This document shows positions 1 to 10,423 of a stretch of DNA of 64,000 nt, in pieces. Within the stretch, counting starts at the first letter, position 1. Every line of letters begins with the position of its first letter. The DNA lies in NCBI GenBank assembly GCA_042138015.1, contig JBHIVA010000004.1, positions 10,960 to 74,959 on the forward strand. The letters run 5' to 3'. The notes under the pieces are model-generated. The model was not told the origin of the DNA. It did no database searches and worked only from the letters and a program-made list of their open reading frames with translations. The position numbers and the translations under genes are program-made. This DNA comes from TH1177 sp042138015 (lineage in GTDB: Archaea > Thermoproteota > Nitrososphaeria > Nitrososphaerales > Nitrososphaeraceae).

Positions 1-1
1 T

Positions 2-355
2 GAGAATATATCTTTTATATATATAACTCACGATCTTTCAACTTCTAGATATGTAGGGGATAATATTATTATTCTATATAAAGGTCAAATAATTGAACAT
101 GGTAATATTGGTGAGGTAATCGATAATCCTCTTCATCCATACACTAAAGCTTTAATCTCAGCTATTCCTAAAATGGGTTATTCCGGATTTAAAATAATAA
201 AGGTCAAAAATGAATTTGATCAATCAAGTAATTCTCAAGGATGCAAATTTTTAAATAAATGTATCTATGCCATAGATAAATGTAAGCAGGTAGAACCAGA
301 CCTAACTCTTGATGACAAAAATCATCACGTACGTTGTTTTAATTACAAGACTTAA
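2..355 (+). CDS. Oligopeptide/dipeptide ABC transporter ATPase, C-terminal part (5' truncated by window)
   Basis: The frame is open from base 2 to a stop at 353-355, so the start lies outside the window. The visible part begins just before the H-loop (YITHDLS), continues through the D-loop-distal strand (LYKGQIIEHG) and ends in the oligopeptide-transporter tail: the NPLHPYTKAL motif followed by a cysteine cluster (GCKFLNKCIYAIDKC, then VRCF). That tail is diagnostic of OppD/OppF/DppD/DppF ATPases, which power uptake of peptides or similar solutes with a two-permease, binding-protein system. Walker A, signature and Walker B lie upstream and are not visible. Substrate cannot be told. The following SMC gene converges on it. 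Confidence 0.9.
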   Translation, partial: ENISFIYITHDLSTSRYVGDNIIILYKGQIIEHGNIGEVIDNPLHPYTKALISAIPKMGYSGFKIIKVKNEFDQSSNSQGCKFLNKCIYAIDKCKQVEPDLTLDDKNHHVRCFNYKT

Positions 356-408
356 TTTCTATCTATTATTTTATACCTATATTTGTTGATAAAAACGAAA
401 AAAAGGTA

Positions 409-3400
409 TTATAATGTAATTTTACTTGATTCGGCTCTTTTATTATATCTGTATTTCAATATTTGTGAAACTCCGTTTTTCGGATAGACTCCGAAGATTT
501 GATCGACCCGAGAAATTGTAGAATCCTTTAATGTTACCATTATTATTTGATTTTTTTGTGCTCTATCCAATAAAATTCTGGATAACCTCTCCGTATTCTC
601 TGCATCTAAGTGAGCGTCAATTTCATCCATCAGATAAAAAGGAGATGGTTTAATCGATTGTAATGCAAGAAGAAATATTGTAGCAGCCATCGTTTTTTCT
701 CCTCCTGATAATGATGTAGAATCTCTCCGTGGTTTTCCTGGAAATTGAACAACTAATCTCACTCCAGCCGAAAAAATATCCTCTTGATTTTCGAGTTCTA
801 ACCAAGAGTTACCACCTACAACTGTAGAAAAGGTATTGTTGATGTCTTGATTAACTTTTAAAAAAGCATCCATAAACATGTTCTCCTTTTCCTTATTTAT
901 TTTATCGATAAATATAACAATAGAATTACGTTCTTTTTCTAGGTCATTTTTGCGTTCAGACATTCCTCTATAACCGTCTATTACATGAATATAATTTTCA
1001 TTTGCTCGTAGGTTAATTTTTGACTTTATTAAATCATATTCTTTAGATAGTTCATTAATTATCTCTTCAATATTATAAATTTCATAAATATCTTTTTTAT
1101 ACCCTAACCAAATTAAATCATTATTTAATTTTCTATGTTGTTCTTCTAGATTAGCATTTTCCTTTTCTAATAATACAATTTCTCTATCTAAAGAATTGTA
1201 TTCTCTTGAGATTTTTCTTTCCTGTTCTAATAATTCTTTTATTTTTAATTCATAAGTTTGTAGAATTGAATATGAATTTCCCGAAGAATTTATTATTTCT
1301 TGTTCTTGATTTCTTAATTTATTTAACACGACTTCATCTTGATCTATTTTTTGTTTATCTGTTATAACAGATACTTCTTTATCTTTTAGCTCTTTTTCTA
1401 AATTGGTTTTTTCTTCATTTAATGATAACTTCCGTTCTAAATTTAAATCTCTCTCATTTTGTTTAGTTGTTAATATTACCGAGATGTCTTGGATTTCCTG
1501 ATTTTCATAATCAATTAGGGTTTGAATTTTGTTTCTTTCTATGTTTAAATTATTCAAATCATTATCTCTATATTTAGCATCCATATTTAATAACACATTA
1601 TGGACCCTTTTTCTAGCATCTGTTAAGAGCAAGAATCTTTTTTCGTTATATTGGATTTTTTCTAATACTGAATTAGTCTCATCCTTATTAAAATCTAAGA
1701 TCTCATTTTGTTGATTTAATTCGAGACGAAAATTGGATAGAGTATCCTCGTATATCTTCTTCATTTTTTTATTCTCATTTATAGAGTTCTCGAGTTTAAG
1801 TTCTATATTTCCTAAACCGTTATCCATTTTGCTCATCCTATTATAATACATGACATTATTATCCAAGTATGATTTTAACTTTAGAATGAGAGATCGGAGG
1901 TATTTTATATCATTTTCAAGATTTATTTCTTTAACTACATTGATTATTCTTGAATTATAATCAATTATGAGAGATGTTGATTTGGGTTCAAATAATTCTC
2001 CATCTATCGATACAGTTCTATATCCTTTAAACGATAACATATAAGCATCTTTAGCAGTTCGTACCACAATTATGTTTCCAAATAAAAATTTGACTAGTGA
2101 ATCATAATCAGATGTCACAAAATTTGATAAATTTCCTATTATAGCAACATTCTCTTTTTCTAACAGAGTCATAGCTGAACGTTCAATTAGATCCAATGGG
2201 ATAATCCTAATCCTAGGTAACTTCTTTGATTTTGCAAATTCTGCGATTTTAATCATATTTTCAACGTCTTTCACAACAATTGCCTTCATCCACTCTTTTG
2301 CAATGGCTATAACACTTCTATGATATTTTCTATCCCATTTTATCAAATCATGAACAACACCTATTATATCAAAATCTTCATTTTTTGAAATCTCTGAAAT
2401 AGAAAAATCTTCAGACATTGATGTAGATAATATGAAATTTTTTTCTTGAAATTTTAAGGATTCATTATGAGATTTTTCCAATATTGATTTTGAAGTTTCT
2501 AATTCTTTGTCGTATTGTTTTAATCTCTCTTGCAAATTTACCTTCAGACTTCGTATATTAATTAGTTCTTTTGTATATTTATTTATGTAATCTTGAAGAT
2601 TTTTAATTCGATCCAAATAAGTATCTATATTTAAGGAAAGTAACTTTATTTTATCTTTTATTTCTTGATCTTTTTGAGAATTTATTTTTAGTTTCTCTTT
2701 ACCTGTTATGAGATTAATTTCTAACATGTTATTTAAATCGAGAATTTTAGAATTTCTTTTCTCAATTTTTTCTTTTAGAATATTTATTTTGATGCGTTTC
2801 TCATTTTCACTTAAAATTTTAGTATCTATAATTTTCAATTCATCTATATGAAAATTCCTCTTTATCTTTATTTCTTCTATTTTTTCTTTTATAAGATCAA
2901 TGGTTTTACTTAGTCCATGAACTTTTTGTTCTAAATCCTGAGATGTAATATTAATAGATTTAGACTTACTTTTAATTTCTGATATTCTGTAAATTGTTTC
3001 TTTATGTATAGCTTTCAATTTTTCAACTTGGTAGACAATATTTGAAGTTTTATTATTGATTTCAGCCTTCTGTTTATTTATTAAATCTAATTTTTTAATA
3101 AATTCTAATTTTTCTCCATCTAATTTTTCAATTTTTTTTCTGAGAAGATCGAGCTCAATATAGATCTCTTTTGATTTGGATTTTTTAATATCTAAATCTG
3201 AGAAAATACGTGATTTTGTGTTTTCTATGTTTTGAATTTCATGTGATATCTTGACTGCTTTGTATTTTTTTAAATCCGATTCAATATGCTCGAATCTCAA
3301 TTGTTCATTTCTTTCTATTTCTAACTCATCTATCCTCTTTCTAATTTCACTCATTCGTGCTAATGCAATATCAAGTCGTCTGTCCGATTCTTCAAGTTGT

Positions 3401-3939
3401 TTAATCGATTCTTCTTTTTTATCGTCAAAATAAGATAATCCTAATATATCTTCAATGATTCTTCTTCTTTCTTCTGAGTTTAATTCTGAAATTCTTGTAA
3501 TCATTCCCTGTTGTACTATATTTATTTTATTAGGAACCGCGACTACTACATGGAGTAGTTCGGTGATAGTAGATTTATTTACTTTTTTACCATTTAAAGA
3601 GTATTGAGAATCACCAGCATTGCCTTCAATTTCCCTTGTTAATGTGACATGGTCAGAATTTATTGGAATACCCCTATCCTTATTATCAAACGTAATGCTT
3701 ACACGAATAAATTTATTGATTTTACTATGAGTATCGTGGAACAGCGATTGGAACTTGTCGACTCTTAATGCTTTTGGACTATTTTCTCCCAATGAAAACA
3801 TAATAGCATCTAAAACATTACTTTTACCTGAACCATTTGGTCCAGTTACTGCTATAAGGCCATTATTAAAATTAATAATAGTATTCTTAAATCCAAACGA
3901 CTTAAAACCATAAATTTCAACTTTCTTAATAAAAACCAT
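409..3939 (-). CDS. smc: Chromosome segregation ATPase SMC
   Basis: A 1176-residue SMC protein, full length for the family. The N-terminal head has Walker A GPNGSGKS (33-40). Long heptad-rich coiled coils (about 165-480 and 680-1010) flank a hinge domain at about 500-650. The C-terminal head carries the ABC signature LSGGEKT (about 1075) and Walker B YLMDEIDAHLD (about 1102). It forms the ATP-driven ring that compacts and segregates DNA together with the kleisin ScpA and ScpB, whose genes lie at 55.2-56.5 kb. ATG start at 3939; no upstream gene shares the operon. No interruption is seen. Confidence 0.97.
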   Translation of the reverse strand: MVFIKKVEIYGFKSFGFKNTIINFNNGLIAVTGPNGSGKSNVLDAIMFSLGENSPKALRVDKFQSLFHDTHSKINKFIRVSITFDNKDRGIPINSDHVTLTREIEGNAGDSQYSLNGKKVNKSTITELLHVVVAVPNKINIVQQGMITRISELNSEERRRIIEDILGLSYFDDKKEESIKQLEESDRRLDIALARMSEIRKRIDELEIERNEQLRFEHIESDLKKYKAVKISHEIQNIENTKSRIFSDLDIKKSKSKEIYIELDLLRKKIEKLDGEKLEFIKKLDLINKQKAEINNKTSNIVYQVEKLKAIHKETIYRISEIKSKSKSINITSQDLEQKVHGLSKTIDLIKEKIEEIKIKRNFHIDELKIIDTKILSENEKRIKINILKEKIEKRNSKILDLNNMLEINLITGKEKLKINSQKDQEIKDKIKLLSLNIDTYLDRIKNLQDYINKYTKELINIRSLKVNLQERLKQYDKELETSKSILEKSHNESLKFQEKNFILSTSMSEDFSISEISKNEDFDIIGVVHDLIKWDRKYHRSVIAIAKEWMKAIVVKDVENMIKIAEFAKSKKLPRIRIIPLDLIERSAMTLLEKENVAIIGNLSNFVTSDYDSLVKFLFGNIIVVRTAKDAYMLSFKGYRTVSIDGELFEPKSTSLIIDYNSRIINVVKEINLENDIKYLRSLILKLKSYLDNNVMYYNRMSKMDNGLGNIELKLENSINENKKMKKIYEDTLSNFRLELNQQNEILDFNKDETNSVLEKIQYNEKRFLLLTDARKRVHNVLLNMDAKYRDNDLNNLNIERNKIQTLIDYENQEIQDISVILTTKQNERDLNLERKLSLNEEKTNLEKELKDKEVSVITDKQKIDQDEVVLNKLRNQEQEIINSSGNSYSILQTYELKIKELLEQERKISREYNSLDREIVLLEKENANLEEQHRKLNNDLIWLGYKKDIYEIYNIEEIINELSKEYDLIKSKINLRANENYIHVIDGYRGMSERKNDLEKERNSIVIFIDKINKEKENMFMDAFLKVNQDINNTFSTVVGGNSWLELENQEDIFSAGVRLVVQFPGKPRRDSTSLSGGEKTMAATIFLLALQSIKPSPFYLMDEIDAHLDAENTERLSRILLDRAQKNQIIMVTLKDSTISRVDQIFGVYPKNGVSQILKYRYNKRAESSKITL

Positions 3940-4023
3940 TTTAGATATTTAAAGAAAATGTGATTAGCTATTATATTTTTTGTTTTAATGTTATTATAAA
4001 CTTTCATTAATATCATGAAGTAA

Positions 4024-4738
4024 TTATTTTAAAGTGTATATGCTATCATTATCAATAATCTTGAAATTTAATTTAGAATAAAAATTTAGGTAATTGTCTT
4101 TTAAAGGAGTATTGAGAAATATGTGATCAAAACCCTTTAGGCTTGATAATTCCATCGCTTTTTCAATAACTTATGAAGCAATACCTTTATTTCTATACTT
4201 TGGGTGAGTACCTAAACAATATAATCCTATACATCCATTACTTTCAAATAGTAAACCACATCCAACAATAATATTTTTATTTTTTTTTGTTCAATTTCTG
4301 CCACCAATAAAATAAATTTTTTATAATGTTTCTCCAAAATTTTCTTTACATATTTACTTTTATTAAAAACGATCTGCAAAATATTTCGTTCCATTCGTTA
4401 AATGTTTTAATCTCTTTTACCTCTATTGTAAATTGTTTATTTTGAAAAATATATCTAAATGTTTTAGGAGAGATTAAAGTATATAATGTATCCAGATAAT
4501 GAAAGCAATTATTTTTCAAATATTTAGTCAGATATTAACTTTGTGATTGTAAATAAAAATATCCTTTTAAATCAGACGTTTCTATAAATGATTTTGAATT
4601 TTCAATAGATTTTTTCAGGATTGATACATTCAAACTTTGGCATATTATCCTATTAAAAAAATAATCATTAGGAAAAACTGAATTGATAAAAATTTGAGTT
4701 TCAGAGTTCACTCTATAAATATTAGTCCAATTGGACAC
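4024..4738 (-). pseudogene. GNAT-family acetyltransferase, decayed
   Basis: Piecing frames together gives a protein of about 235 residues that is no longer translatable. The N-terminal piece (ATG at 4738) ends at a stop near 4535, and the same frame continues after it. A frameshift falls around 4385 and another in the A9 tract near 4283. An in-frame TAA at about 4170 interrupts the acetyl-CoA-binding loop: CLGTHPKYRNKGIAS, stop, VIEKAMELSS. The C-terminal end (NYLNFYSKLNFKI) has the classic GNAT NxxAxxFYxKLGF shape. Two stops plus two frameshifts argue for true decay. It lies directly downstream of another broken gene, the CysRS-like ligase. Confidence 0.8.
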
Positions 4739-4768
4739 AAATTCAATTCCATTTTTCTTGCATTTTTT

Positions 4769-5931
4769 TTAATATCGAAGATCAAGAATTTCAGCCATTT
4801 TTTTAATTTCATAATATTTTTTTTCTTTTATACATTTCCTTAATAGTCTCAAAGCACTGTATGTATTAAAATCATCATTGAGATAGTTAATGAATATCTG
4901 TATAATTTTGTCGTCTTCTTGCGATCTTTTTTCACTGAGAATTATTTCTTTAATTTTCTTTTCTAAGATTGCATATTCTTCTAATATTCTATAGGAATAA
5001 ACTAGTGGGTATCTATAATTTTTCGAATAGCAATATAATCTTATAGTATTTGAGTTAAATTTGTCCAATAAATCCTTAACCAAAACGACATTCTTGTATG
5101 TTTTAGACATTTTTTTTATTCTTCATATAAACTAAACCTACATGAAGCCATAATTTTGGAGATTTCTTTTTTAACTTTAATTGATAAAGAATTGATTTAA
5201 TAAACTCGTGATGCGGAATAATTAAATCGGTTGCTCCACCATGAATATCATACTTTCCAGAAAATATACCCATTATAACTGAGATATCTTGAATATGCCA
5301 CCATGGGATACCATTTCCTAATTCATGTTCCTTGAAGTCATTTTTCAAAAACCTCGGTAGAATTCCAAAGTAGTATATCCTCTATATTTTGTTTACCGGG
5401 GTGAATATCAAATCTTAAATCATTAAAATCTTCTTTCTTTAAATTCGATATCTTTCCAAGTGGTGTATTTTCTACTCTCAAATAGACATTTCCTAAACTA
5501 TAATATGCCATTTTCTTTTCAAGAAGAAATTTTATTAATTTAATGGCTTCACTGATGTAATCTGAAACCTTGACATACATAAAAGATTTATCAATCGATA
5601 ATTTTTTACAAATACTTAAAAATTCTTTAAAATTCTTATCGACTATAGATGAATAATTTACTTTACTTTTTTTTGCTCTTTCTGAAATTTTTGGATCAAT
5701 ATCAGCTATATTGACAGCTATTATTGGTTTAATATTGGATAACTTAAAAACTCTATAAACTAAATCGAAAAAAAGTAAAAACCTGGCATGACCAAAGTGA
5801 ATCGAGTCATAAACAGTTGGTCCACATAGAAAAATCTTAACAACTTTCGTTTCCTTCTTTAAGATTATCTTTTTATTTTTGAGAGGATAAAAAAGTTTCA
5901 CATTCAAATTTTTATTAAATGTAAATGTCAA
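4769..5931 (-). pseudogene. Cysteinyl-tRNA synthetase-like ligase (possibly MshC-type), frameshifted twice
   Basis: Three overlapping frames (5931-5338, 5348-5103, 5110-4769) read as one class I cysteine-activating enzyme. Visible motifs are LCGPTVYDSIHFGHAR (HIGH-type signature and first zinc Cys), WWHIQDIS, DIHGGATDLIIPHHE (zinc His/Glu) and KKMSKTYKN (KMSKS-type loop). Both frame changes occur in A-runs, near 5345 (AAAAA) and 5113 (A8), with no extra DNA, so they are simple indels. Summed length is about 390 residues, ending right after the DALR-like region. It therefore lacks the usual C-terminal anticodon part, a length and domain layout like the mycothiol ligase MshC. An Asp replaces the Cys209 zinc ligand of the E. 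coli enzyme; I believe this also occurs in archaeal CysRS. A genuine cysS is expected elsewhere. Homopolymer sequencing error is the alternative to decay. Confidence 0.75.
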
Positions 5932-6286
5932 TATAATTCAAATTCAAATTCAATAGGATATTTTTCTTTTATCGTGTGAATCAATGAATCCAATTTATCA
6001 AAATATTTAATTTTATTATAATCATTCGTAGAATATTGTACAACATATTGATGAAGAATATTTTTGTTTATAAAAATTTTTTCTTTGGGTTTTTTTAGGG
6101 TGATTCTAACTCCTTCATCATAATCCAAATACTTCAATACATTCTTTAAGTCTCTTATCTTTTGATCGAGCAACAACCAACAATTCTATTTTTATCTCAT
6201 CCTCGTGTAATAACTTATCTGGTTGAAAGAAAGCTAATAATTCAATATAACAATTATCATTTAAAGATTTATCATAAATCTTTTCA
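5928..6286 (-). pseudogene. Unknown gene, probably frameshifted
   Basis: The 5928-6176 frame encodes 82 residues and overlaps the start of the CysRS-like gene by 4 nt, which suggests an operon. It has only a poor TTG start. Upstream, a second frame is open from about 6286 and reads protein-like (CYIELLAFFQPDKLL, then IKIELLVVARSKDKRLK), ending just past 6125. Joining them near 6160 gives about 118 residues, so a 1-nt indel is likely. I do not recognise the family. The position suggests it decays together with the two broken genes downstream. Confidence 0.4.
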
Positions 6287-6320
6287 TTAGTGATTTATAG
6301 TTATTTTATAAATTTACTCA

Positions 6321-6983
6321 ATGTATAAAATATTACTTATTTCATTTTTCTCGTTCTCAATTTTAATGCTTCATTTTCCAGGTCTTATATTTGGTAATAA
6401 TGTGGATGTCACAATAATTGAAAAAAAATTTGATTTTACAAAAAGTGATTTAGAATTATCTACTATTAAAGTCAATAATTTACATGAACGTAATGAAAAT
6501 TTTCAAAAAAAAGAATCTGAAGAAAACCATGGAACAGTGATTATCCATAATAAATCATATCTATGTAAACTGGACGAAAAATCATTCGAATTGAGATGTA
6601 CAAATTATTACTTGTGCAAAGAACATTACTGTAGTACAAACACGTCACTTTCTGATATGTATGTTCAAGGTAATAGGCCATCTTTTTCAACTACTTTCCA
6701 ACTTAATTCAGACCCTGAAATGCAATTTTCAAAAATTAAATTTAACTCAGGAGAATTTGATATTATACCTTATAATAACTATATACTAACTGATATGTGC
6801 AAAAAGATCAATGCAGATATTTTTCCCTTTGACTCATTTTCAGTAGGTAATTTTGTTTCACATAATCCTAAATCAATTATATGTGTAAATATGGGAGATG
6901 AATGTTATGGTATTATTGCAGAAGGTGAAACAAAATTTTGTGAGATTACCAATGTAATAATCAATGATTATAACAAGTCCTAA
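6321..6983 (+). CDS. Secreted cysteine-containing protein, unknown function
   Basis: 220 residues with a clear N-terminal hydrophobic signal segment (residues 4-25, rich in F, I, L, ending PGLIFG). The rest is hydrophilic, so export or membrane anchoring is expected. The mature part has several cysteines: three around 93-108 (CTNYYLCKEHYC), others near 85 and 160, and more near the C-terminus (ICVNMGDECYG, FCEIT). This suggests disulfides or metal binding outside the cell. ATG start; it is transcribed alone and convergently with alba. I do not recognise the family. Confidence 0.75.
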   Translation: MYKILLISFFSFSILMLHFPGLIFGNNVDVTIIEKKFDFTKSDLELSTIKVNNLHERNENFQKKESEENHGTVIIHNKSYLCKLDEKSFELRCTNYYLCKEHYCSTNTSLSDMYVQGNRPSFSTTFQLNSDPEMQFSKIKFNSGEFDIIPYNNYILTDMCKKINADIFPFDSFSVGNFVSHNPKSIICVNMGDECYGIIAEGETKFCEITNVIINDYNKS

Positions 6984-7047
6984 TAAATTACTGATATCCT
7001 ATACATTCGAATGAAAACTACGAAAATAAAATAAACAAAAAAACTTG

Positions 7048-7359
7048 CTAGGAGCTACTTCTCGAAACAGCAACTTCTATAGTTGAGACATTTCTTATTC
7101 TTCCATCTTCCGATTTAACCGATTCAGAGCCTAGTTTTACTGAATCAATCCTATATCCTAATGTATCCATGCGTTTCACGATAATTTGTGCAACATCCAC
7201 AGCTCTTGGAATACTTTTCCCTCTTGCTTTTATAATAACTAACGGTTCATTAGCTAATTGAACAAGCGTTGCAGTAACATAGGTCATTAATGGCTTTTTA
7301 CCAATAAAGATTTCATTACTTCTCTTCCCAGTTCCTTTATCCTCACTATTTGTAGTCAT
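7048..7359 (-). CDS. alba: DNA/RNA-binding protein Alba
   Basis: 103 residues matching the archaeal chromatin protein Alba. It has the conserved IFIGKKPLMTYVTA strand-helix start with the DNA-contacting lysine pair K21/K22 (the acetylated site in Sulfolobus Alba), then IIKARGKSIPRAVDVA and the C-terminal IEVAVSR strand. Alba dimers coat DNA and bind structured RNA. ATG start at 7359. The next gene (7397-7645) lies 37 nt upstream on the same strand and may be co-transcribed. Confidence 0.97.
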   Translation of the reverse strand: MTTNSEDKGTGKRSNEIFIGKKPLMTYVTATLVQLANEPLVIIKARGKSIPRAVDVAQIIVKRMDTLGYRIDSVKLGSESVKSEDGRIRNVSTIEVAVSRSSS

Positions 7360-7396
7360 TCCTATAATGTCGTTTGAGGTAGAATATAATGTTTTT

Positions 7397-7645
7397 TCAA
7401 GGACGTTTATTATGTTCAGAATATTCTGCTAGATTATTCAAGATTTCGCTAATCTTATCAGGATTTTCTTTAATCTTGGTTATAATAGTCGGATCTCCTA
7501 TCTCATAGCAATGTAAGATTTCTTCATTATCTTTATAAAAAAGAAAAATTCTGTTTTGATAAATACAATGGTATAATTCTTCCTTTAGCATATTTTCCGG
7601 TTTAAGTTTGATTCCACTATTATCAATAATGATTGGTGATTCCAA
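7397..7645 (-). CDS. Small conserved-looking protein, unknown
   Basis: 82 residues from a TTG start, soluble and acidic-basic mixed. It has a beta-strand-rich middle (CIYQNRIFLFYKDNEEILHCYEIGD) and a helical end (ITKIKENPDKISEILNNLAEY). No known motif was recognised. It lies 37 nt upstream of alba in the same direction, so co-expression is plausible. It could be a thaumarchaeal-specific family. Confidence 0.6.
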   Translation of the reverse strand: MESPIIIDNSGIKLKPENMLKEELYHCIYQNRIFLFYKDNEEILHCYEIGDPTIITKIKENPDKISEILNNLAEYSEHNKRP

Positions 7646-8610
7646 TATTTATACAATACTCGTTTGTGATAGAAAAGATTATCTGATTAATCATTACCTC
7701 AAGTAGAAGCTAAAATGATTTTCTATAAAAATTAATCTCATTCTCCTATTTTATTTTAGGAATTTACATCATGTCTAGAATGAAAATGTTAGTCTTTGAT
7801 TTATGAGGTTTATATTTTTTGGAAGAACTGGTAATTTTCATCTATGGTTTTTTACTGTAATACTATATTATGTTAGAAAAAATCACAATTATACTAATGA
7901 AAAAAACAGATTATGAACATACAAATTAAACAGTTTTTTAAATTTAAATTAAAAATTGAGAATAAAATTACTCTATGTTATGATAATCAGTTTATTGATT
8001 CTTAATATTATTGAAAAGATTTACCAAATTATGGAAATAATCAAATTAATGACTGGAGGAAATAATTTCAGGATCTGAATATACTTGTCATCTTTCTTCT
8101 ATTATACAAATTTTGAGTTGGATATGAAGTAGGATAAAAATGAAATGTAATAATAAAAATAATCAGTTCTTTTCTCTTCAAGACAGATAATAACTCCCAA
8201 AAAAAATTAAAATTAATATAATATATAATACTTAGAGACGAGTATAAAAATTAAAAAAGTCTACTTATGATACTTACATATTGTCAGTTTTGTTAAATAT
8301 AATGTAACTCACTAATTCAAAAAATATTATTAATTACCTGATTTATTTTTATTAAAAAAATACTTTAGTAAAAATAGAATATTTGACTTCAGAATCAAGT
8401 TCAGTAATTAACGACTTTCTTATTCTAATATATTTCTAACCAGTTTAATTAATTACCAGAATATTAAAAAAATCAAGAAAAAAGAGATAATATGTGCAGG
8501 AATTAAAACTAATAGAAATAAAATCTTGGCTTTTAGAATATGATTATGTAATATAGAATAAAATTAACTATCTATAAAAATAATAAAATTGTATTTAAGA
8601 CGAAATTTTC
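7646..8610. other. Gene-free interval (about 960 nt)
   Basis: Very AT-rich, with frequent stops in all frames. I saw no tRNA, repeat array or convincing short gene. It holds the upstream region of the alba pair and the downstream region of the helicase gene. Confidence 0.6.
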
Positions 8611-10338
8611 TTATACACTCTTTCTGTAACTATCTTGAATAATTGCCTCTGTAAACCAAAAGGGGAACATATCTTTTGCAATTTTCAAAAGATAGTTAAT
8701 ATTGCTATCTAAAATATACGTAATTGCATGATCATTAGTATTCCTTATGCTTCTTCCATATGCCTGTACAACTCTAATAACTGTATTCCAAAGATACCAA
8801 TTCCTATCTTTTTGCTTCATTACAGCTATTTTTCTATTACTTAAGTCTGGATAGGGTACTTTAATTAGTATTTGAAACCTCGATAGATCATCTTTTAAAT
8901 CAAGCCCCTGATATAGAGAAGGGGAAATCAAAACAGTTGGTTTCTTGTTTGCAATATGTCTTTGCAATATTTCAATTCTATCAATTAAAGGGTTCGTTTC
9001 TAAAAGCCTCAATTTGTTTTGGGGACTCAAATAATTTTTGATATAATTTAATTGAAAATATGATGTTGTATGAATTATTCCCTTTTCATTTTTATGTACA
9101 GTCATAATATTATCGACCGTATTAGCTATGGCAGGGAGACTTGACATCATTGTTTTGTTGTTTAGCCAAGATACATTCATCAAATGTATAGGTCTGTTCT
9201 TTTTCGGAAATTCTGATTCTCTGATTCTAATAAAATTTATTTTACTTTCTAAAAGACCAGAAATTTTACACAAATATTCTTTGTTTAATATAGTTGCACT
9301 CATGAAAAGCCCATAATAACTACTATCCAAAATTTCTTTAAAATATTTTGAAATATCCAAAGGAGTTAAGGTTACTTTTTTTATATAATTATTTGATGAT
9401 TTTTCAATATTAGTTACAACCCAATTTGATTTATTTGATTTCATTTCGTTTAATATTATGGATAGATTTCTTTCCCTATTAATTGAATCTATAATATTTT
9501 TCTCTATATAAGGATCAATCGGATCAATTTTTTCAATAGATAGTTGAAAATTATTAACATATTCTAAGAGATGGTCTCTATAATCTTCGCAAAACCTAAT
9601 CCATGTCTCTACTTCTTCTTCATTTTTATCGGGAAGTTTGAGCTTAGGAAATAATTTTGATATAAGTTCGCCATTTATCGTAAAACTTTTAAAATCTGAA
9701 ATTTCGGATTCTATATTATGTACCTCATCAAAGACTATTAAGTCTCTTTTGGTAATATTATTAGAAAAATACAAATCTGACAAGAAATATTTATAATTAT
9801 AAATAGAATGAGAAGATTTAGCTCCTATCCATTTTTGATCGAAATAATAACATGGTTCCCAATCAATTTTTTTAATTCTAATCTGAGAATTGTGACTTCT
9901 TAAATATTTTAATTTTTGTATGTGATCAATAGTTATACTTTCAAACTTTTTCCCTTTGTTATTAACTGTATAGTCTAACAGCCTTGTTTTGTAAATACAA
10001 TCAAAATCATCTTCTTTTTGACACGGTCCATACTCACAGGATTCGTCGACTCCATCATAATACTTCGACAAACACCTAAAATTTCGTTTTCCTTTAACCT
10101 CCTTTATAAAAGGAAAATCCCTTGAGTATTGGTTTTGAAGATCTTTGGTAGAAGTACAAATATGAGAACTTCCTAGATATCTGGCTAAAGTAATAGCAAT
10201 TGGACTCTTACCAAAACCAGTTGGTGCCTCTAAAAAAATATATTTTATACCATTTTCTAGTGATTCTTCTATTTGTTTTATTACATACTTTTGTTTTTCT
10301 CGTATTGATTCAAATGGAAAGTAATCGAGTAGACTCAT
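8611..10338 (-). CDS. XPD/Rad3-family iron-sulfur DNA helicase
   Basis: 575 residues of superfamily 2. Walker A is EAPTGFGKS (38-46). A four-cysteine iron-sulfur insert follows (C89, C101, C106, C114). The DEVH box lies at 205-208, then the MSATIL motif III, a GIIHTTSYFQLNYI strand of the second RecA domain, and motif VI QAYGRSIRNTNDHAI near the end. This layout is that of XPD/DinG 5'-3' helicases, which act in DNA repair and unwinding. ATG start at 10338. It stands alone; the next gene upstream on the strand begins 85 nt away. The TFIIH partners of eukaryotic XPD are not present here. Confidence 0.92.
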   Translation of the reverse strand: MSLLDYFPFESIREKQKYVIKQIEESLENGIKYIFLEAPTGFGKSPIAITLARYLGSSHICTSTKDLQNQYSRDFPFIKEVKGKRNFRCLSKYYDGVDESCEYGPCQKEDDFDCIYKTRLLDYTVNNKGKKFESITIDHIQKLKYLRSHNSQIRIKKIDWEPCYYFDQKWIGAKSSHSIYNYKYFLSDLYFSNNITKRDLIVFDEVHNIESEISDFKSFTINGELISKLFPKLKLPDKNEEEVETWIRFCEDYRDHLLEYVNNFQLSIEKIDPIDPYIEKNIIDSINRERNLSIILNEMKSNKSNWVVTNIEKSSNNYIKKVTLTPLDISKYFKEILDSSYYGLFMSATILNKEYLCKISGLLESKINFIRIRESEFPKKNRPIHLMNVSWLNNKTMMSSLPAIANTVDNIMTVHKNEKGIIHTTSYFQLNYIKNYLSPQNKLRLLETNPLIDRIEILQRHIANKKPTVLISPSLYQGLDLKDDLSRFQILIKVPYPDLSNRKIAVMKQKDRNWYLWNTVIRVVQAYGRSIRNTNDHAITYILDSNINYLLKIAKDMFPFWFTEAIIQDSYRKSV

Positions 10339-10423
10339 TCTACATCTTAAAATTTTATGAATAAGATCTGTCTTCTATTATTTAATCTAGAAATAAGATT
10401 AAAAATATTACCACCGATTTTTT

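Noticed and set aside
4769..5931. Introns as explanation for the CysRS-like frame changes
   Set aside because: No extra DNA is present at either break; the changes are single-base and in A-runs.
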